Below, one piece after another: positions 1 through 8,810 of a stretch of 64,000 nt of DNA (the stretch's first letter is position 1; each line of letters opens with the position of its first letter). Origin of the DNA: Streptomyces sp. NBC_01429 (GTDB lineage Bacteria; Actinomycetota; Actinomycetes; Streptomycetales; Streptomycetaceae); the NCBI RefSeq assembly GCF_036231945.1, contig NZ_CP109599.1:2760501-2824500 (forward strand), written 5' to 3'. The notes under the pieces are model-generated. The model did not search any database. It had not been told where the DNA came from and saw only the letters and a program-made list of their open reading frames with translations. Position numbers and translations under genes: made by a program.

Positions 1-3000
1 CGGTTCAGCAAACAGTCCATCGGAACGCCCGTGCTGGTCACCTCCGTTGCCGCCATCGCCGCCGTCGGCGCCGATGTCGCGCTCGGTACGGCCGCGGGCA
101 TCGCGCTCAGCGCCGGGGCCGCCGTCGCCGTGGCCGGGGCGGCGACGACCGTCGCCAAGGTGACCGCCTCGCACTGGCCGGCCGCGCACCGCAGGGCCGG
201 GGCCGCCGGGCAGCCGGGCGGGACGGAGCAGCTGCGGCTCCAGTGGCTGACGGCGCTGGAGGTACGGGGCATCCGCCCGTTCCTGGAGCAGCAGCGGGTG
301 CTGGTCTCAGCGACGCAGCGCACCGCCAAGAAGTCCGTGGTCGTGCCGCAGTTGCGCGGCGGCGACCGCAGCGCGGCGGCCCGCCGTCGCACCGTACTGG
401 AGCAGTCCTTCGGTCATCTCCCCGAGCCCGACGGGCCGTTCGCGGGGCGGCGCACGGAGATGGCGCAGATCGCGCAGTGGGTGCACGCGGCCCGCGCGTC
501 GACGGAGACGAAGCCGACCGTGGTGGTGCTGTACGGCGCGCCGGGCTCGGGCCGCACCGAGCTGGCCGTCCGGGCGGCACACCAGCTGAGGGACCAGTTC
601 CGCGGGGCGTGCGTGGTCGATCTGCGCGGCGGCGGCACCCTGGAGTCGCCGCTGTCGACCCGGGACGCGCTGCTGCATCTGCTGAACCGGCTGGGCGCGC
701 CGCGCGAGCAGTTGCTGTTCCGCGAGGGGGCCTCGCCCGGACAGCAGGTACGGCGGCTGAGCGAGCTGTACCACAAGCATCTGACGGGCCTTCCGGTGAC
801 GGTGGTGCTGGACGACGCCTCCGACCCCGAGCAGGTACGGACCCTGGTGCCGGAGCGTTCGGACAGCCTGGTGCTGGTGACGGCGCGCGCTCCGCTGGAG
901 CTGGCGGCCGATGTGCCGGCCTGGGTGCACCAGCTGCCGGTGGAGGCGCTGGACGGCGCGGGCGCCGAGGAGCTGTTGCGGATCGCGGCGGGCGAGGCGG
1001 CCCGCGAGGCCGCCGGTCCCTACGACTTCCAGTCCGCCGACAGCGTGCGCGAACTGTGCGGCGGGCTGCCGCTCGCGCTGCGCATCGCGGGCTCCTCGCT
1101 CGGCGAGCGCACCGAACTCCAGCTGGCCGCCGATCTGTCCGCGTACGGTCCGGTCGAGCCGGTGGAGCGGGCCTTGTGGCTGCGCTACACCGACCAGAAC
1201 GACCAGGCCCGCAGGCTGCTGCGGCGGCTCGCGCTGGCCGGCCGCGCCTCGCTGGGCGCGGCGGCGGCGGCGGCGCTGCTGGCGACGGACGAGCAGGAGG
1301 CCGGGCAGTTGCTGACCGAGCTGTCGCGGGCCGGGCTGATCGACCATGTGCGCGGCAGCCGCTACCGGCTGCACGATGTCGTCCGTACCTTCGTGCACGC
1401 GCGGCTGCGCGAGGAGGAGCCGGCGGAGGAGCGTACGGCGGCGCAGGAGCGGCTGATCCGTAACTACGGCGAGCTGGCCGACTCGGTGATCCGGCTGGTC
1501 GACGGCAAGACCTCCACCCGCGCCGACCTCTTCAAGAGCGCGGCGGGCGGCCACGGCTTCTCCTCGCTGGACGCGGCGCTGCGCTGGCTGGACGACGAGT
1601 CGAGCTTCATCACGGCCACCCTGCGGCACGCGGAGGGCGTCGACCAGGAGGCCGTGCTCAATCTGCTGGGGGCGCTCTGCGACTACTGCCTGCTGCGCGG
1701 CGACCTCTACCGGCTCGGTGAGATCAGCGAGCTGACCCAGGCCGTGGACCAGGGGCTGCTGGTGCGCTCGGTCCAGTGGCGTACGGGCATCGCGGCCCGG
1801 CAGCTCGGCGAGCTGGACAAGGCGCGGACGACCCTGACCTCGGTCGTCGGCCTCTACCGGGAGGCGCAGCACGACGCGGGGGCGGCCCGCGCGCTGTGTT
1901 CGCTGGGGATCACCCTGCACCACCAGGGCAATCTGACCGAGGCGTCGGCGAAGCTGCGCGAGGCGCTGGCGCTCCAGGACGAGCCGTCACTGGCCGGGGA
2001 CCGGGGCTGGACCCTGCACGCCCTGGCGGCGGTCGAGCGCGACCGGGGCCGGGTCGCCGAGGCGCTGACGCTGCTGACGACGGCGCTGGCGCTGCACCGC
2101 GAGAGCGAGTCCGTGCACGGTGAGGCGTGGTCGCACTACCAGCTGGGGCAGCTGTTCCTGCGCCTGGGCGACACGGCCCGCGCCGAGGGCGAGCTGCGCG
2201 CGGCGCTCGACCTGTACGGCAGGACGCACGACGGGCGCGGCGAGGCGTGGGCGACGACCCAGCTGGCCCGCGCGCGGCTGGCGGAGGGCGAGCAGGGCGA
2301 GGCGGTGGACCAGCTGCGCGAGGCGCTGGCCCGCCATCGCGAGAACGAGGACGCGCGCGGCGAGGCGTGGACGCTGTACTACCTGGGGCAGGCGCTGGAG
2401 GAGAGCGGCGAGCGCGACCAGGCGGTACGGGAGCTGGAGCGGGCGCGCACGATGTTCTCGCGGATGCGCGATGTGTACGGTCTGGCGTGCGCCCGGCACC
2501 ATTCGGGCCGGGTCACCCGGGACCAGCGGGCCGCGCAGACCGGCAACCTGCGCAACTCGGGCTTCGCCCGTCAGCTGCTGGTCGACGCGCGCGCTGACTT
2601 CCACCGCATCGGCGTGGCCCACGGCGAGGCGTGGACCTGCCTGGAGCTGGCCGTGATCGACGCGGGCAACAACCGGCCGGGCCAGGCGCTGCACCTGTGC
2701 GACGACGCGGCCGCCCTCTTCACCTCGTACGACGATCATCGCGGCGCCGACTGGGCGCGCTTCCTGCGCTGCACGCTGCTGCCGTACGCCTCGGCGGGCG
2801 GCACAGAGGTCGGTTCGGTCGTCGCCGAACAGGATCTGAGGGAGCTGGTCGCCGCCGGTCACCCGGCGCGCGACGGCAAGCTCGCCGAGTCCGCCGCGAC
2901 CTTCACGGTGATGCTCGGCCGCGGGGTCCGGCTGGAGGACGGCTGGCAGGCGTGGAACCTGGGGATGGTCCCGAACCGGAACGCCCGCGAGGTGATGGGC

Positions 3001-3027
3001 GTACCGGTGGAGGTCGCCCCCGCCTGA
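1..3027 (+). CDS. STAND-type NTPase with C-terminal TPR repeats (5' end outside window)
   Basis: The frame is open from the first base, so the start lies upstream; a GTG at 31 is the first start-like codon seen but need not be the real one. A small-residue hydrophobic stretch at nt 40-165 may be a membrane segment. A P-loop GAPGSGRTEL follows near nt 535-564, a Walker B-like TVVLDDASD near nt 800-825 and a GGLPLALRIAG motif near nt 1063-1095, which together make an AP-ATPase/NB-ARC module. The second half (about nt 1780-2760) consists of degenerate helical repeats ending in GEAW-type turns, read as TPRs. No DNA-binding domain is visible, unlike AfsR or SARP regulators. It is probably a cytoplasmic or membrane-linked signalling NTPase. 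The partner and signal are unknown. Confidence 0.85.
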   Translation, partial: RFSKQSIGTPVLVTSVAAIAAVGADVALGTAAGIALSAGAAVAVAGAATTVAKVTASHWPAAHRRAGAAGQPGGTEQLRLQWLTALEVRGIRPFLEQQRVLVSATQRTAKKSVVVPQLRGGDRSAAARRRTVLEQSFGHLPEPDGPFAGRRTEMAQIAQWVHAARASTETKPTVVVLYGAPGSGRTELAVRAAHQLRDQFRGACVVDLRGGGTLESPLSTRDALLHLLNRLGAPREQLLFREGASPGQQVRRLSELYHKHLTGLPVTVVLDDASDPEQVRTLVPERSDSLVLVTARAPLELAADVPAWVHQLPVEALDGAGAEELLRIAAGEAAREAAGPYDFQSADSVRELCGGLPLALRIAGSSLGERTELQLAADLSAYGPVEPVERALWLRYTDQNDQARRLLRRLALAGRASLGAAAAAALLATDEQEAGQLLTELSRAGLIDHVRGSRYRLHDVVRTFVHARLREEEPAEERTAAQERLIRNYGELADSVIRLVDGKTSTRADLFKSAAGGHGFSSLDAALRWLDDESSFITATLRHAEGVDQEAVLNLLGALCDYCLLRGDLYRLGEISELTQAVDQGLLVRSVQWRTGIAARQLGELDKARTTLTSVVGLYREAQHDAGAARALCSLGITLHHQGNLTEASAKLREALALQDEPSLAGDRGWTLHALAAVERDRGRVAEALTLLTTALALHRESESVHGEAWSHYQLGQLFLRLGDTARAEGELRAALDLYGRTHDGRGEAWATTQLARARLAEGEQGEAVDQLREALARHRENEDARGEAWTLYYLGQALEESGERDQAVRELERARTMFSRMRDVYGLACARHHSGRVTRDQRAAQTGNLRNSGFARQLLVDARADFHRIGVAHGEAWTCLELAVIDAGNNRPGQALHLCDDAAALFTSYDDHRGADWARFLRCTLLPYASAGGTEVGSVVAEQDLRELVAAGHPARDGKLAESAATFTVMLGRGVRLEDGWQAWNLGMVPNRNAREVMGVPVEVAPA

Positions 3028-3198
3028 CGGGCGCGACGGGTGCGGTGCACCCCCCGACTGACGGGCGCGGGTCGCCCCCGCCCGACAGGCCCGCCCGTCG
3101 GCACTTCGGCCCGACCGGGTACGGCGGCACTCCGGACCGCCCGCCCGGTGGGGGCGGTCCGGGGGCGGTCCGGAGGACGCGCCGACGTTCCCGGTCGC

Positions 3199-3468
3199 CT
3201 ACTCGCCGCGCGGCTCGGAGGCCGTGGCGGGCTCGGCGGGCGTCGCGGTCCGCGCCGTCCCGGCCGTCGGCTGCGACTGCTGCGCCGGCTCCTCGAAGTT
3301 GACCATGTTCATGTGCCGGTTCATGGACTTCATCAGCAGCCACACACCGCCCGCCATCACCGCGAACACGATGAACCCGAGCACGCCGGGCGTCACCTTG
3401 TTCTGGTCGAGGTCCTGGGCGAGAGGAACCACCTGCGTCAATGCCTGGGTCGCATACATATCAGGCAT
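3199..3468 (-). CDS. Small single-pass membrane protein downstream of mca
   Basis: An 89-residue protein with one clear membrane segment at about residues 27-48 (GVLGFIVFAVMAGGVWLLM). A short polar N-terminus precedes it, and a Gln/Pro/Thr/Ala-rich tail follows it. Its ATG overlaps the stop of mca by 8 bp, so the two are probably translationally coupled. A second in-frame ATG three codons on would remove the overlap. I know no function; small membrane proteins sit here beside mca in other Streptomyces. The charged stretch NRHMNMVNFEEP just after the membrane helix is the most distinctive part. Confidence 0.75.
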   Translation of the reverse strand: MPDMYATQALTQVVPLAQDLDQNKVTPGVLGFIVFAVMAGGVWLLMKSMNRHMNMVNFEEPAQQSQPTAGTARTATPAEPATASEPRGE

Positions 3469-4342
3469 TGTCGCGGATGCCCGCGAAGAGGTCGCTCTCG
3501 GGGAGGGACGTACCGACGAGCGCCTTCGCCAGCTCGTACTCCTCCGTCGGCCAGATCTCCCGCTGGAGGTCGAGCGGGATACGGAACCAGCCGCCGTCGG
3601 GGTCGATCTGGGTGGCGTGCGCGATCAGCGCCTTGTCCCGGATCTCGAAGAAGTCGTCGCACGGGACGTACGTCGTGAGCGTCCGCTCGTCGCGCCCGAA
3701 CTCGTCCCACCGCTTCAGCCAGTCGCCGTACGGGGACTCCAGGCCGCGCGCCAGCAGCGCCTCGTGCAGCGCGACCGTACGCGGCCGGTTGAAGCCCTGG
3801 TTGTAGTAGAGCTTCATGGGCTGCCAGACGGGACCGAACTCGTCCTCGGGGTACTTCACGGCGTCCGCGGCGCCCTCGAAGGCCACCATGGAGATCTTGT
3901 GGGTCATGATGTGGTCGGGGTGCGGGTACCCGCCGTTCTCGTCGTAGGTGGTGATCACCTGCGGCCGGAAGGAGCGGATCGAGCGGACGAGCCGGCCGGC
4001 CGCCTCGTCGGTGTCCTCAAGGGCGAAGCAGCCCTCGGGCAGCGGCGGCAGCGGGTCGCCCTCCGGCAGCCCGGAGTCCACGTACCCCAGCCATTCCTGG
4101 CCGACGCCGAGGATCTCCCGCGCCTCGTCCATCTCTTTCCTGCGCACCTCGTGGATGTTCGCCTCGATAAAGGCGTCACCTTGAAGTTTGGGGTTGAGGA
4201 TGGAGCCGCGCTCGCCTCCCGTGCAGGTCACGACCAGCACGTCCACCCCCTCGGACACGTACTTGGCCATCGTGGCCGCGCCCTTGCTCGACTCGTCGTC
4301 GGGGTGGGCATGGACGGCCATCAGTCGCAGCTGGTCAGTCAA
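3461..4342 (-). CDS. mca: Mycothiol S-conjugate amidase Mca
   Basis: Mca hydrolyses mycothiol S-conjugates into a mercapturic acid, which is exported, and GlcN-Ins, which is recycled: the actinobacterial detoxification route for electrophiles and antibiotics. The N-terminal zinc motif AHPDDE and a second HPDH motif mark the LmbE/MshB/Mca family. The length of about 293 residues fits Mca. The chosen start is TTG at 4342, which has GAGGA seven bases upstream and gives the usual N-terminus (TDQLRLMAVHAH). An in-frame ATG at 4369 would add nine residues. The gene is divergent from the DUF4307 gene and overlaps the small membrane protein gene downstream. Confidence 0.95.
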   Translation of the reverse strand: MTDQLRLMAVHAHPDDESSKGAATMAKYVSEGVDVLVVTCTGGERGSILNPKLQGDAFIEANIHEVRRKEMDEAREILGVGQEWLGYVDSGLPEGDPLPPLPEGCFALEDTDEAAGRLVRSIRSFRPQVITTYDENGGYPHPDHIMTHKISMVAFEGAADAVKYPEDEFGPVWQPMKLYYNQGFNRPRTVALHEALLARGLESPYGDWLKRWDEFGRDERTLTTYVPCDDFFEIRDKALIAHATQIDPDGGWFRIPLDLQREIWPTEEYELAKALVGTSLPESDLFAGIRDNA

Positions 4343-4379
4343 GACTCGGTCCTCAGTGATGTGTCGCATCGGTCGGCTT

Positions 4380-4398
4380 CTATAGTGACGGATATCGG
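4380..4398. promoter_or_regulatory. Possible divergent -10 region between mca and the DUF4307 gene
   Basis: The only AT-rich patch between the two divergent genes is CTATAGTGACGGATATC. TATAGT (4381-4386) fits a -10 hexamer for the rightward gene, and its complement gives CTATAG/ACTATA for the leftward gene. No convincing -35 elements were found, so this is an inference from base composition. Confidence 0.3.
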
Positions 4399-4440
4399 GG
4401 GACGGAAATTCCGGCTGTCTGAATCCGAGAGGAACCGATC

Positions 4441-4842
4441 ATGGCCGCGGTGCGCGAGGACCTTCCCCAGGGCCGCTACGGCCGCTCGGCGGACCAGCGC
4501 GCGGACCAACGGCTGCGGCGTCTGGGCGCTCTGCTCGGCGCCCTCCTGATCGCTCTCGTCGGCTGGTTCGGCTACCACTACGTGGTCGACCGGAGTGTCT
4601 CCGGCGAGCTGATCAAATTCAAACGGATTTCCGCCACCGAGGTCGAGGCGCACCTGGAGGTCCGCAAGGACCTGGACGCCACCGGAAGCTGTACGTTGCG
4701 CTCCCTCGCGGAGAGCGGCGCCGAGGTCGGCCGCAAGGACGTCCGCTTCGGCGGGGGCGAGACCAGGATCGACACGGTCGTCACGATCCGTACGACGGAG
4801 AGCGCGACGGCCACCGAGCTGATCGGCTGTACGTCGGACTGA
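4441..4842 (+). CDS. DUF4307 membrane-anchored protein
   Basis: A 133-residue protein: a charged Arg/Gln/Asp-rich N-terminus, one membrane helix at about residues 24-45 (LGALLGALLIALVGWFGYHYVV) and an extracytoplasmic beta-rich domain with two Cys residues (SCTLRS and GCTSD) that could form a disulfide. The layout and sequence match DUF4307, an actinobacterial family without known function commonly found beside mca. The start is supported by GAGAGGA about seven bases upstream of the ATG. It is followed by a gap of about 230 bp before greA. Confidence 0.85.
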   Translation: MAAVREDLPQGRYGRSADQRADQRLRRLGALLGALLIALVGWFGYHYVVDRSVSGELIKFKRISATEVEAHLEVRKDLDATGSCTLRSLAESGAEVGRKDVRFGGGETRIDTVVTIRTTESATATELIGCTSD

Positions 4843-5076
4843 GGTCCGCGCCGGTCTCCGGGGCGCCGTCCGGTCCTCGGCCTACGGGCACGCTGAGTGC
4901 CCGCACAGCGCCCCGCCGTACACATCGGCGCTGACCTGCGCCGACGCATTTCTGACGGCAATTGTCCTCCCCCTCGCGCCACGAAATTGTTAGGCTCGTG
5001 GTTTCGCCCACCCGAGAAGGCACATCCTTCTGGGTAGGGCGTTGCTTTGTATTCCCGGTACCTACGAGGAGCACCT

Positions 5077-5574
5077 GTGACCCAGACCAGCGAGAACGTC
5101 ACCTGGCTCACCCAGGAGGCGTACAACCAGCTCAAGGCCGAGCTGGACTACCTGTCTGGTCCCGCCCGCACGGAGATCGCTGTCAAGATCTCGGCGGCCC
5201 GTGATGAGGGTGACCTGAAGGAGAACGGCGGGTACCACGCGGCCAAGGAGGAGCAGGGCAAGCAGGAGCTGCGCGTGCGCCAGCTCACCCAGCTGCTCCA
5301 GAACGCCAAGGTCGGCGAGGCCCCGGCGGACGACGGCATCGTCGAGCCCGGCATGGTCGTCACCATCGCCTTCGACGGCGACGAGGACGACACCCTGAAC
5401 TTCCTGCTGGCGTCGCGCGAGTACGCCAGCTCGGACATCGAGACCTACTCGCCGCAGTCCCCGCTGGGCCGCGGTGTGAACGGCAAGAAGGTCGGCGACA
5501 ACGCGGAGTACGAGCTGCCGAACGGCAAGAGCGCCTCCGTCAAGATCCTCGCCGCCAAGCCCTACCAGGGCTAG
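5077..5574 (+). CDS. greA: Transcription elongation factor GreA
   Basis: GreA enters the secondary channel of backtracked RNA polymerase and stimulates cleavage of the 3' RNA end. The first roughly 75 residues form the coiled coil, with the acidic tip in ARDEGDLKENG where the catalytic Asp/Glu lie. The rest is the FKBP-like domain ending in SVKILAAKPYQG. At 165 residues it has the normal length for an actinobacterial GreA. The start is GTG 5077, five bases after GAGGAG; reading further upstream would only add an unrelated peptide. Two GC hairpins follow the stop. Confidence 0.97.
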   Translation: MTQTSENVTWLTQEAYNQLKAELDYLSGPARTEIAVKISAARDEGDLKENGGYHAAKEEQGKQELRVRQLTQLLQNAKVGEAPADDGIVEPGMVVTIAFDGDEDDTLNFLLASREYASSDIETYSPQSPLGRGVNGKKVGDNAEYELPNGKSASVKILAAKPYQG

Positions 5575-5581
5575 AGCGCCG

Positions 5582-5604
5582 GGACGGCCGCGCACGCGGC
5601 GTCC
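5582..5604 (+). terminator. Hairpin after greA
   Basis: GGACGGCCGC (5582-5591) pairs with GCGGCGTCC (5596-5604), with one bulged G. It lies eight bases after the greA stop. There is no U-tract, as is common for Streptomyces intrinsic terminators. Confidence 0.5.
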
Positions 5605-5632
5605 GTGTGTGCCCACGAACAGACGAAGGGCC

Positions 5633-5680
5633 GGGACCACCGGCCGACGGGACAGTGTCCGCCGGCCGTGGTGCCGGTCC
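5633..5680 (+). terminator. Second GC-rich stem-loop between greA and ilvA
   Basis: An imperfect stem: ACCACCGGCCGACGG on the left pairs with CCGCCGGCCGTGGT on the right, around GACAGTGT. It lies between convergent greA and ilvA and could act for either. Confidence 0.4.
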
Positions 5681-5684
5681 TTCC

Positions 5685-5790
5685 GTGTGCCGGGACCTCC
5701 GTGTGCCGGGACCTCCCGTGTGCCGGGCGCGGGTGCGGCGCGAAGCGCCTCGGCCCGTCTCGGCCCGCATCGGCCCGCGTCGGCCCGTCT
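5685..5790. repeat. Two short tandem repeat arrays next to the ilvA stop
   Basis: GTGTGCCGGGACCTCC occurs at 5685-5700 and 5701-5716, with a partial third copy at 5718-5727. A second array has four 10-bp units beginning CGGCCCG at 5751, 5761, 5771 and 5781, and runs into the ilvA stop codon. Both are noncoding and likely to vary between strains. Confidence 0.75.
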
Positions 5791-7037
5791 CAGCCCAGAA
5801 TCGTGTAGCCGGCCGCCCGGAGCGCCGCCGCGACCTCCGTGCAGTGCGCGGGGCCCTTCGTCTCCAGGTGCACCTCGACGTCCGCCTCCGTCAGGCCGAG
5901 CCGGGGATCCGTCCGTACATGGCTCACGTCCAGCACATTGGCGTCGGCCACCGACAGCACCCCGAGCATCGTCGCCAGCGCGCCCGGCCGGTCCGTGACC
6001 CGCAGCCGCAGGCTCAGATAGCGGCCCGCAGCGGCCATGCCGTGCCGGAGGATGCGCTGCATCAGTACGGGGTCGACGTTGCCGCCCGACAGCACCGCGA
6101 CGACCGGGCCGCGAAACGCCCCGGGGTCGCTCAGCAGCGCGGCCACCGGGCTCGCCCCCGCCGGTTCCACCACCATCTTCGCCCGCTCCAGACAGAGCAG
6201 CAGCGCGCTGGACAGCTCGTCCTCGGAGACGGTGACCACCTCGTCCACCAGCTCCTGGACCAGCTGGAACGGGATGTCCCCCGGGCGCCCCACCTTGATG
6301 CCGTCCGCCATCGTCTGCAACGCGTCCACCACCATGGGGCGGCCCGCCCGCAGCGAGGGCGGATACGCGGCGGCGCCCGCCGCCTGCACCCCGATCACCT
6401 GGACGTCCGGGCGCAGCGACTTCACGGCGAGGGCGATCCCGGCGGCGAGACCTCCGCCGCCCATCCCGACGATGATCGTCCGCACCTCGGGGCACTGCTC
6501 CAGGATCTCCAGGCCGACCGTGCCCTGGCCGGCGATGATGTCCGGGTGGTCGAAGGGGTGGATGAAGACCGCGCCGGTGCTGTGCGCGTACTCCTGCGCG
6601 GCGGCCAGGGTCTCGTCCACGACCTGGCCGTGCAGCCGTACCTCCGCGCCGTAGTCGCGGGTCGCGGCGACCTTCGGCAGCGGGGCTCCGACCGGCATGA
6701 AGACGGTGGACCGCACACCGAGCAGGGTGGAGGCGAGGGCGACGCCCTGCGCGTGGTTGCCCGCGCTGGCCGCGACGACACCGGCCGCGCGCTCCTCCGG
6801 GGAGAGTCCGGCGATCCGTACGTACGCGCCGCGCAGCTTGAACGATCCGGTCCGCTGGAGGTTCTCGCATTTGAGGTGCACGGGGGCGCCGACGAGCTGC
6901 GTCAGATAGCGGCTGCCCTCCATCGCGGTCGCCCGCGCCACACCGGAGAGCATCTTCTGCGCCCCGCGGATGTCATCGAGGATGAGGGGGCGGGAGGTGC
7001 CGGAGGTGCGGGAGGTGCGGGACGTACTGGAGCTCAT
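5790..7037 (-). CDS. ilvA: Threonine ammonia-lyase (threonine dehydratase) with C-terminal ACT-like domain
   Basis: A PLP enzyme deaminating L-threonine to 2-oxobutanoate, the entry to isoleucine and a source of propionyl-CoA. The PLP lysine is in TGSFKLRGA (residue 67) and the phosphate-binding Gly loop is in LSGGNVD. Residues from about 335 on form a single ACT-like domain, so this is the medium-length (about 400-residue) form rather than the long two-domain IlvA of E. coli. The first roughly 16 residues (a Ser/Thr/Arg repeat) are encoded by a short tandem repeat and may not be conserved. No clear ribosome site precedes the ATG. Confidence 0.93.
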   Translation of the reverse strand: MSSSTSRTSRTSGTSRPLILDDIRGAQKMLSGVARATAMEGSRYLTQLVGAPVHLKCENLQRTGSFKLRGAYVRIAGLSPEERAAGVVAASAGNHAQGVALASTLLGVRSTVFMPVGAPLPKVAATRDYGAEVRLHGQVVDETLAAAQEYAHSTGAVFIHPFDHPDIIAGQGTVGLEILEQCPEVRTIIVGMGGGGLAAGIALAVKSLRPDVQVIGVQAAGAAAYPPSLRAGRPMVVDALQTMADGIKVGRPGDIPFQLVQELVDEVVTVSEDELSSALLLCLERAKMVVEPAGASPVAALLSDPGAFRGPVVAVLSGGNVDPVLMQRILRHGMAAAGRYLSLRLRVTDRPGALATMLGVLSVADANVLDVSHVRTDPRLGLTEADVEVHLETKGPAHCTEVAAALRAAGYTILG

Positions 7038-7259
7038 GTCTGTCAGTCTCGCAGTTCAGCGGCGGGAGGGCCTTCGGCGTCCACCGCGTGGGCGGACACG
7101 CGAGCGGTACCGGCCCGCGGGTGCCCGGCGGGCGGCCTGTGGGTGCCCGGAGGGGTAACCGGCGGTGTCCAGTGGTTTGTACGGGACAGGTACGGTCCGG
7201 GCCCTGGCCGCGTACCCTTTCCACAACCATCCGACCCCCGCACCAGAGAGCCCCCAGCC

Positions 7260-7835
7260 ATGCCCCCCATTCAGGACATGACTTCCGCTGCGTCGGCCTC
7301 CCGGGAGCGGCCGGCCGACCCCTCGGACGACGCCGTACTCCTCGATGCCCTCCAGCACCAGGTGGCCGTCTTCGCCCGGCGGGCCGAACAGACCCGGCTC
7401 GGCGGTGTCGGCCAGGTCCGCAATTCGATGGACCGCGCCGCGTATCTGCTGCTCAACCGGCTCGACCGGGAGGGTCCCATGGGTGTCAAGGCCCTGGCCG
7501 CCGGTATGGGCATCGACTCCTCGACGGTGACCAGGCAGGTCGCGCCGCTCGTCGACACCGGCCTGGTCAAGCGCACCTCGCACCCGGAGGACGGGCGCGC
7601 GGTCGTCCTCCAGCTGTCGGCGCGCGGGCTGGCCAGGCTGGAGGAGGTGCGTTCGTCGCGGCGCGAGCTGATGGCGCAGGTCACGGACGGCTGGACGGAA
7701 GAGGAACGGGACTCCTTCACGGCTCTGCTCACCCGGTTCAACGGGGCGCTGGCGGCCCGCGCGGCCAGGATCCCGGCCGCGGACCAGGACACCGGCGGCG
7801 CCGAGGAGCACAGCCGCGCGGCGGGCACCGGCTGA
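7260..7835 (+). CDS. MarR-family transcriptional regulator
   Basis: A 191-residue winged-helix protein. The core is at about residues 60-125, with the recognition helix and wing in MGIDSSTVTRQVAPLVDTGLVKR followed by HPEDGRAVVLQLS, the usual MarR wing. The frame is open far upstream, but the homologous part begins only after 7260. ATG 7260 follows a weak AGAGAG; ATG 7278 is an alternative. The target and ligand are unknown. It is transcribed away from ilvA, and the 222-bp gap between them probably holds both promoters. Confidence 0.85.
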   Translation: MPPIQDMTSAASASRERPADPSDDAVLLDALQHQVAVFARRAEQTRLGGVGQVRNSMDRAAYLLLNRLDREGPMGVKALAAGMGIDSSTVTRQVAPLVDTGLVKRTSHPEDGRAVVLQLSARGLARLEEVRSSRRELMAQVTDGWTEEERDSFTALLTRFNGALAARAARIPAADQDTGGAEEHSRAAGTG

Positions 7836-7912
7836 GGGACGGCGGAGGGACGGCGGGCGCGGTACACCGACGCCCTCTTGACCACGGCCCGTCGCGGGCC
7901 TCAGATGAGATC

Positions 7913-8449
7913 GTGCGAGAGCGGCGGGCGGCCCTGGATCGCCGTCGTGCCCGGGAGTTCGAGGCGTTCGCCGCGGGCGCGGCCGGCCGGCTGCTGCACG
8001 CCGCCGCGCTGCTGACGGCCGAACCGCCCGTCGCCGCGCCCCGCGCCCAGCGGCTGCTGATCGCCGCCCTGGCACGTACGTACGTGGAGTGGGATCCGCG
8101 CCGCGGCGACGACCCGTACGACCGGGCCCGCCAGGCGCTGGCCCAGTGCTTCATCCGCGAGGCGTGGCGCGTCCACGTGCGGCGGCTGAGCGGGCGGCCC
8201 GCCGACGGAGTGCTCGCGGTGCTCGGCCCGCAGGAGCGTCTGGTGCTCGTACTGCGTCTGTACGAGGGGCTCACCGCCGAACAGACCGCGGCCCTGATCG
8301 GCCTTCCGGACGAGCGGGTACGCGTCCTGTGCGCACGGGCGGTGACGACGATGCGCAGGAAGGGGGCCGGTCGGGGACAGGGGACGCACGAGGCCGGGAC
8401 GCCCCGCCGGCGACCGGTCCACCGGCCGCCGCGAGCGGCCCATGAGTAG
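7913..8449 (+). CDS. Degenerate SigE-family (ECF-like) sigma-factor protein
   Basis: About 178 residues from GTG 7913. The C-terminal 60 residues read like sigma region 4: GPQERLVLVLRLYEGLTAEQTAALIGLPDERVRVLCARAV. The N-terminal half aligns loosely with region 2 of SigE-family factors (FAAGAAGRLLHAAALLT, then ALARTYVEWD). The acidic core-binding part seen in true members, for example GDRFEAEDLLQSALF in SigQ of this window, is replaced by an Ala/Pro/Arg stretch. It may be a diverged sigma factor or a former one now used as a regulator. It overlaps the next membrane gene by 8 bp. The start is uncertain. Confidence 0.65.
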   Translation: MRERRAALDRRRAREFEAFAAGAAGRLLHAAALLTAEPPVAAPRAQRLLIAALARTYVEWDPRRGDDPYDRARQALAQCFIREAWRVHVRRLSGRPADGVLAVLGPQERLVLVLRLYEGLTAEQTAALIGLPDERVRVLCARAVTTMRRKGAGRGQGTHEAGTPRRRPVHRPPRAAHE

Positions 8450-8711
8450 CGGGAACATCCCGGGCCGCTCCCCTCGCAAGGAGGACGAGGTACGGCGGAT
8501 CCTGGACCGCGAACGGCCCGAGGTGCCCGCCGGTCTCGTCTCCCGGGCCGCCGGGCGCGGCGCGCGCCTCCTGCGGCTGCGCCGCGCGGCGCACGGGCTG
8601 CTCTGGGCCGTGCTCGTCGCCGCCGTGCTGGTGTTCACCGTCTGGGCGTGGACGGCACATCCCTGGTACGTACCGCCCGCCGAGACGACGCCACCGCTGG
8701 AGGGGTGGTAG
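8442..8711 (+). CDS. Small membrane protein coupled to the sigma-like gene
   Basis: An 89-residue protein with a charged cytoplasmic N-terminal half, one membrane helix at about residues 52-70 (GLLWAVLVAAVLVFTVWAW) and a short outside tail ending PPLEGW. Its ATG overlaps the preceding stop by 8 bp. The arrangement (sigma-like gene, then one-helix protein) resembles a sigma/anti-sigma pair, but no zinc or ASD-type anti-sigma motif is visible. That role is inferred from position only. Confidence 0.65.
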   Translation: MSSGNIPGRSPRKEDEVRRILDRERPEVPAGLVSRAAGRGARLLRLRRAAHGLLWAVLVAAVLVFTVWAWTAHPWYVPPAETTPPLEGW

Positions 8712-8810
8712 CGGACGGGCGGGCGGTACGTGGGCCGTACGGATACGGGACCGTACGTGGGGAATCGCCGCCGCCTTCCCGCCGGCAGCCCCCTGCTCTC
8801 CCGGTACCCG

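Noticed and set aside
307..1923. Long minus-strand open frame of 538 codons opposite the STAND/TPR gene
   Set aside because: It is the GC-rich shadow of the real gene: third-position bias is wrong, composition is Gln/Arg/His-rich, and there are no motifs. The same applies to other long antisense frames, such as those opposite pccB and the MFS gene.
5607..7259. In-frame extension of the MarR gene leftward through ilvA
   Set aside because: The frame is open only because of GC bias. It overlaps ilvA completely, and homology begins after 7260.
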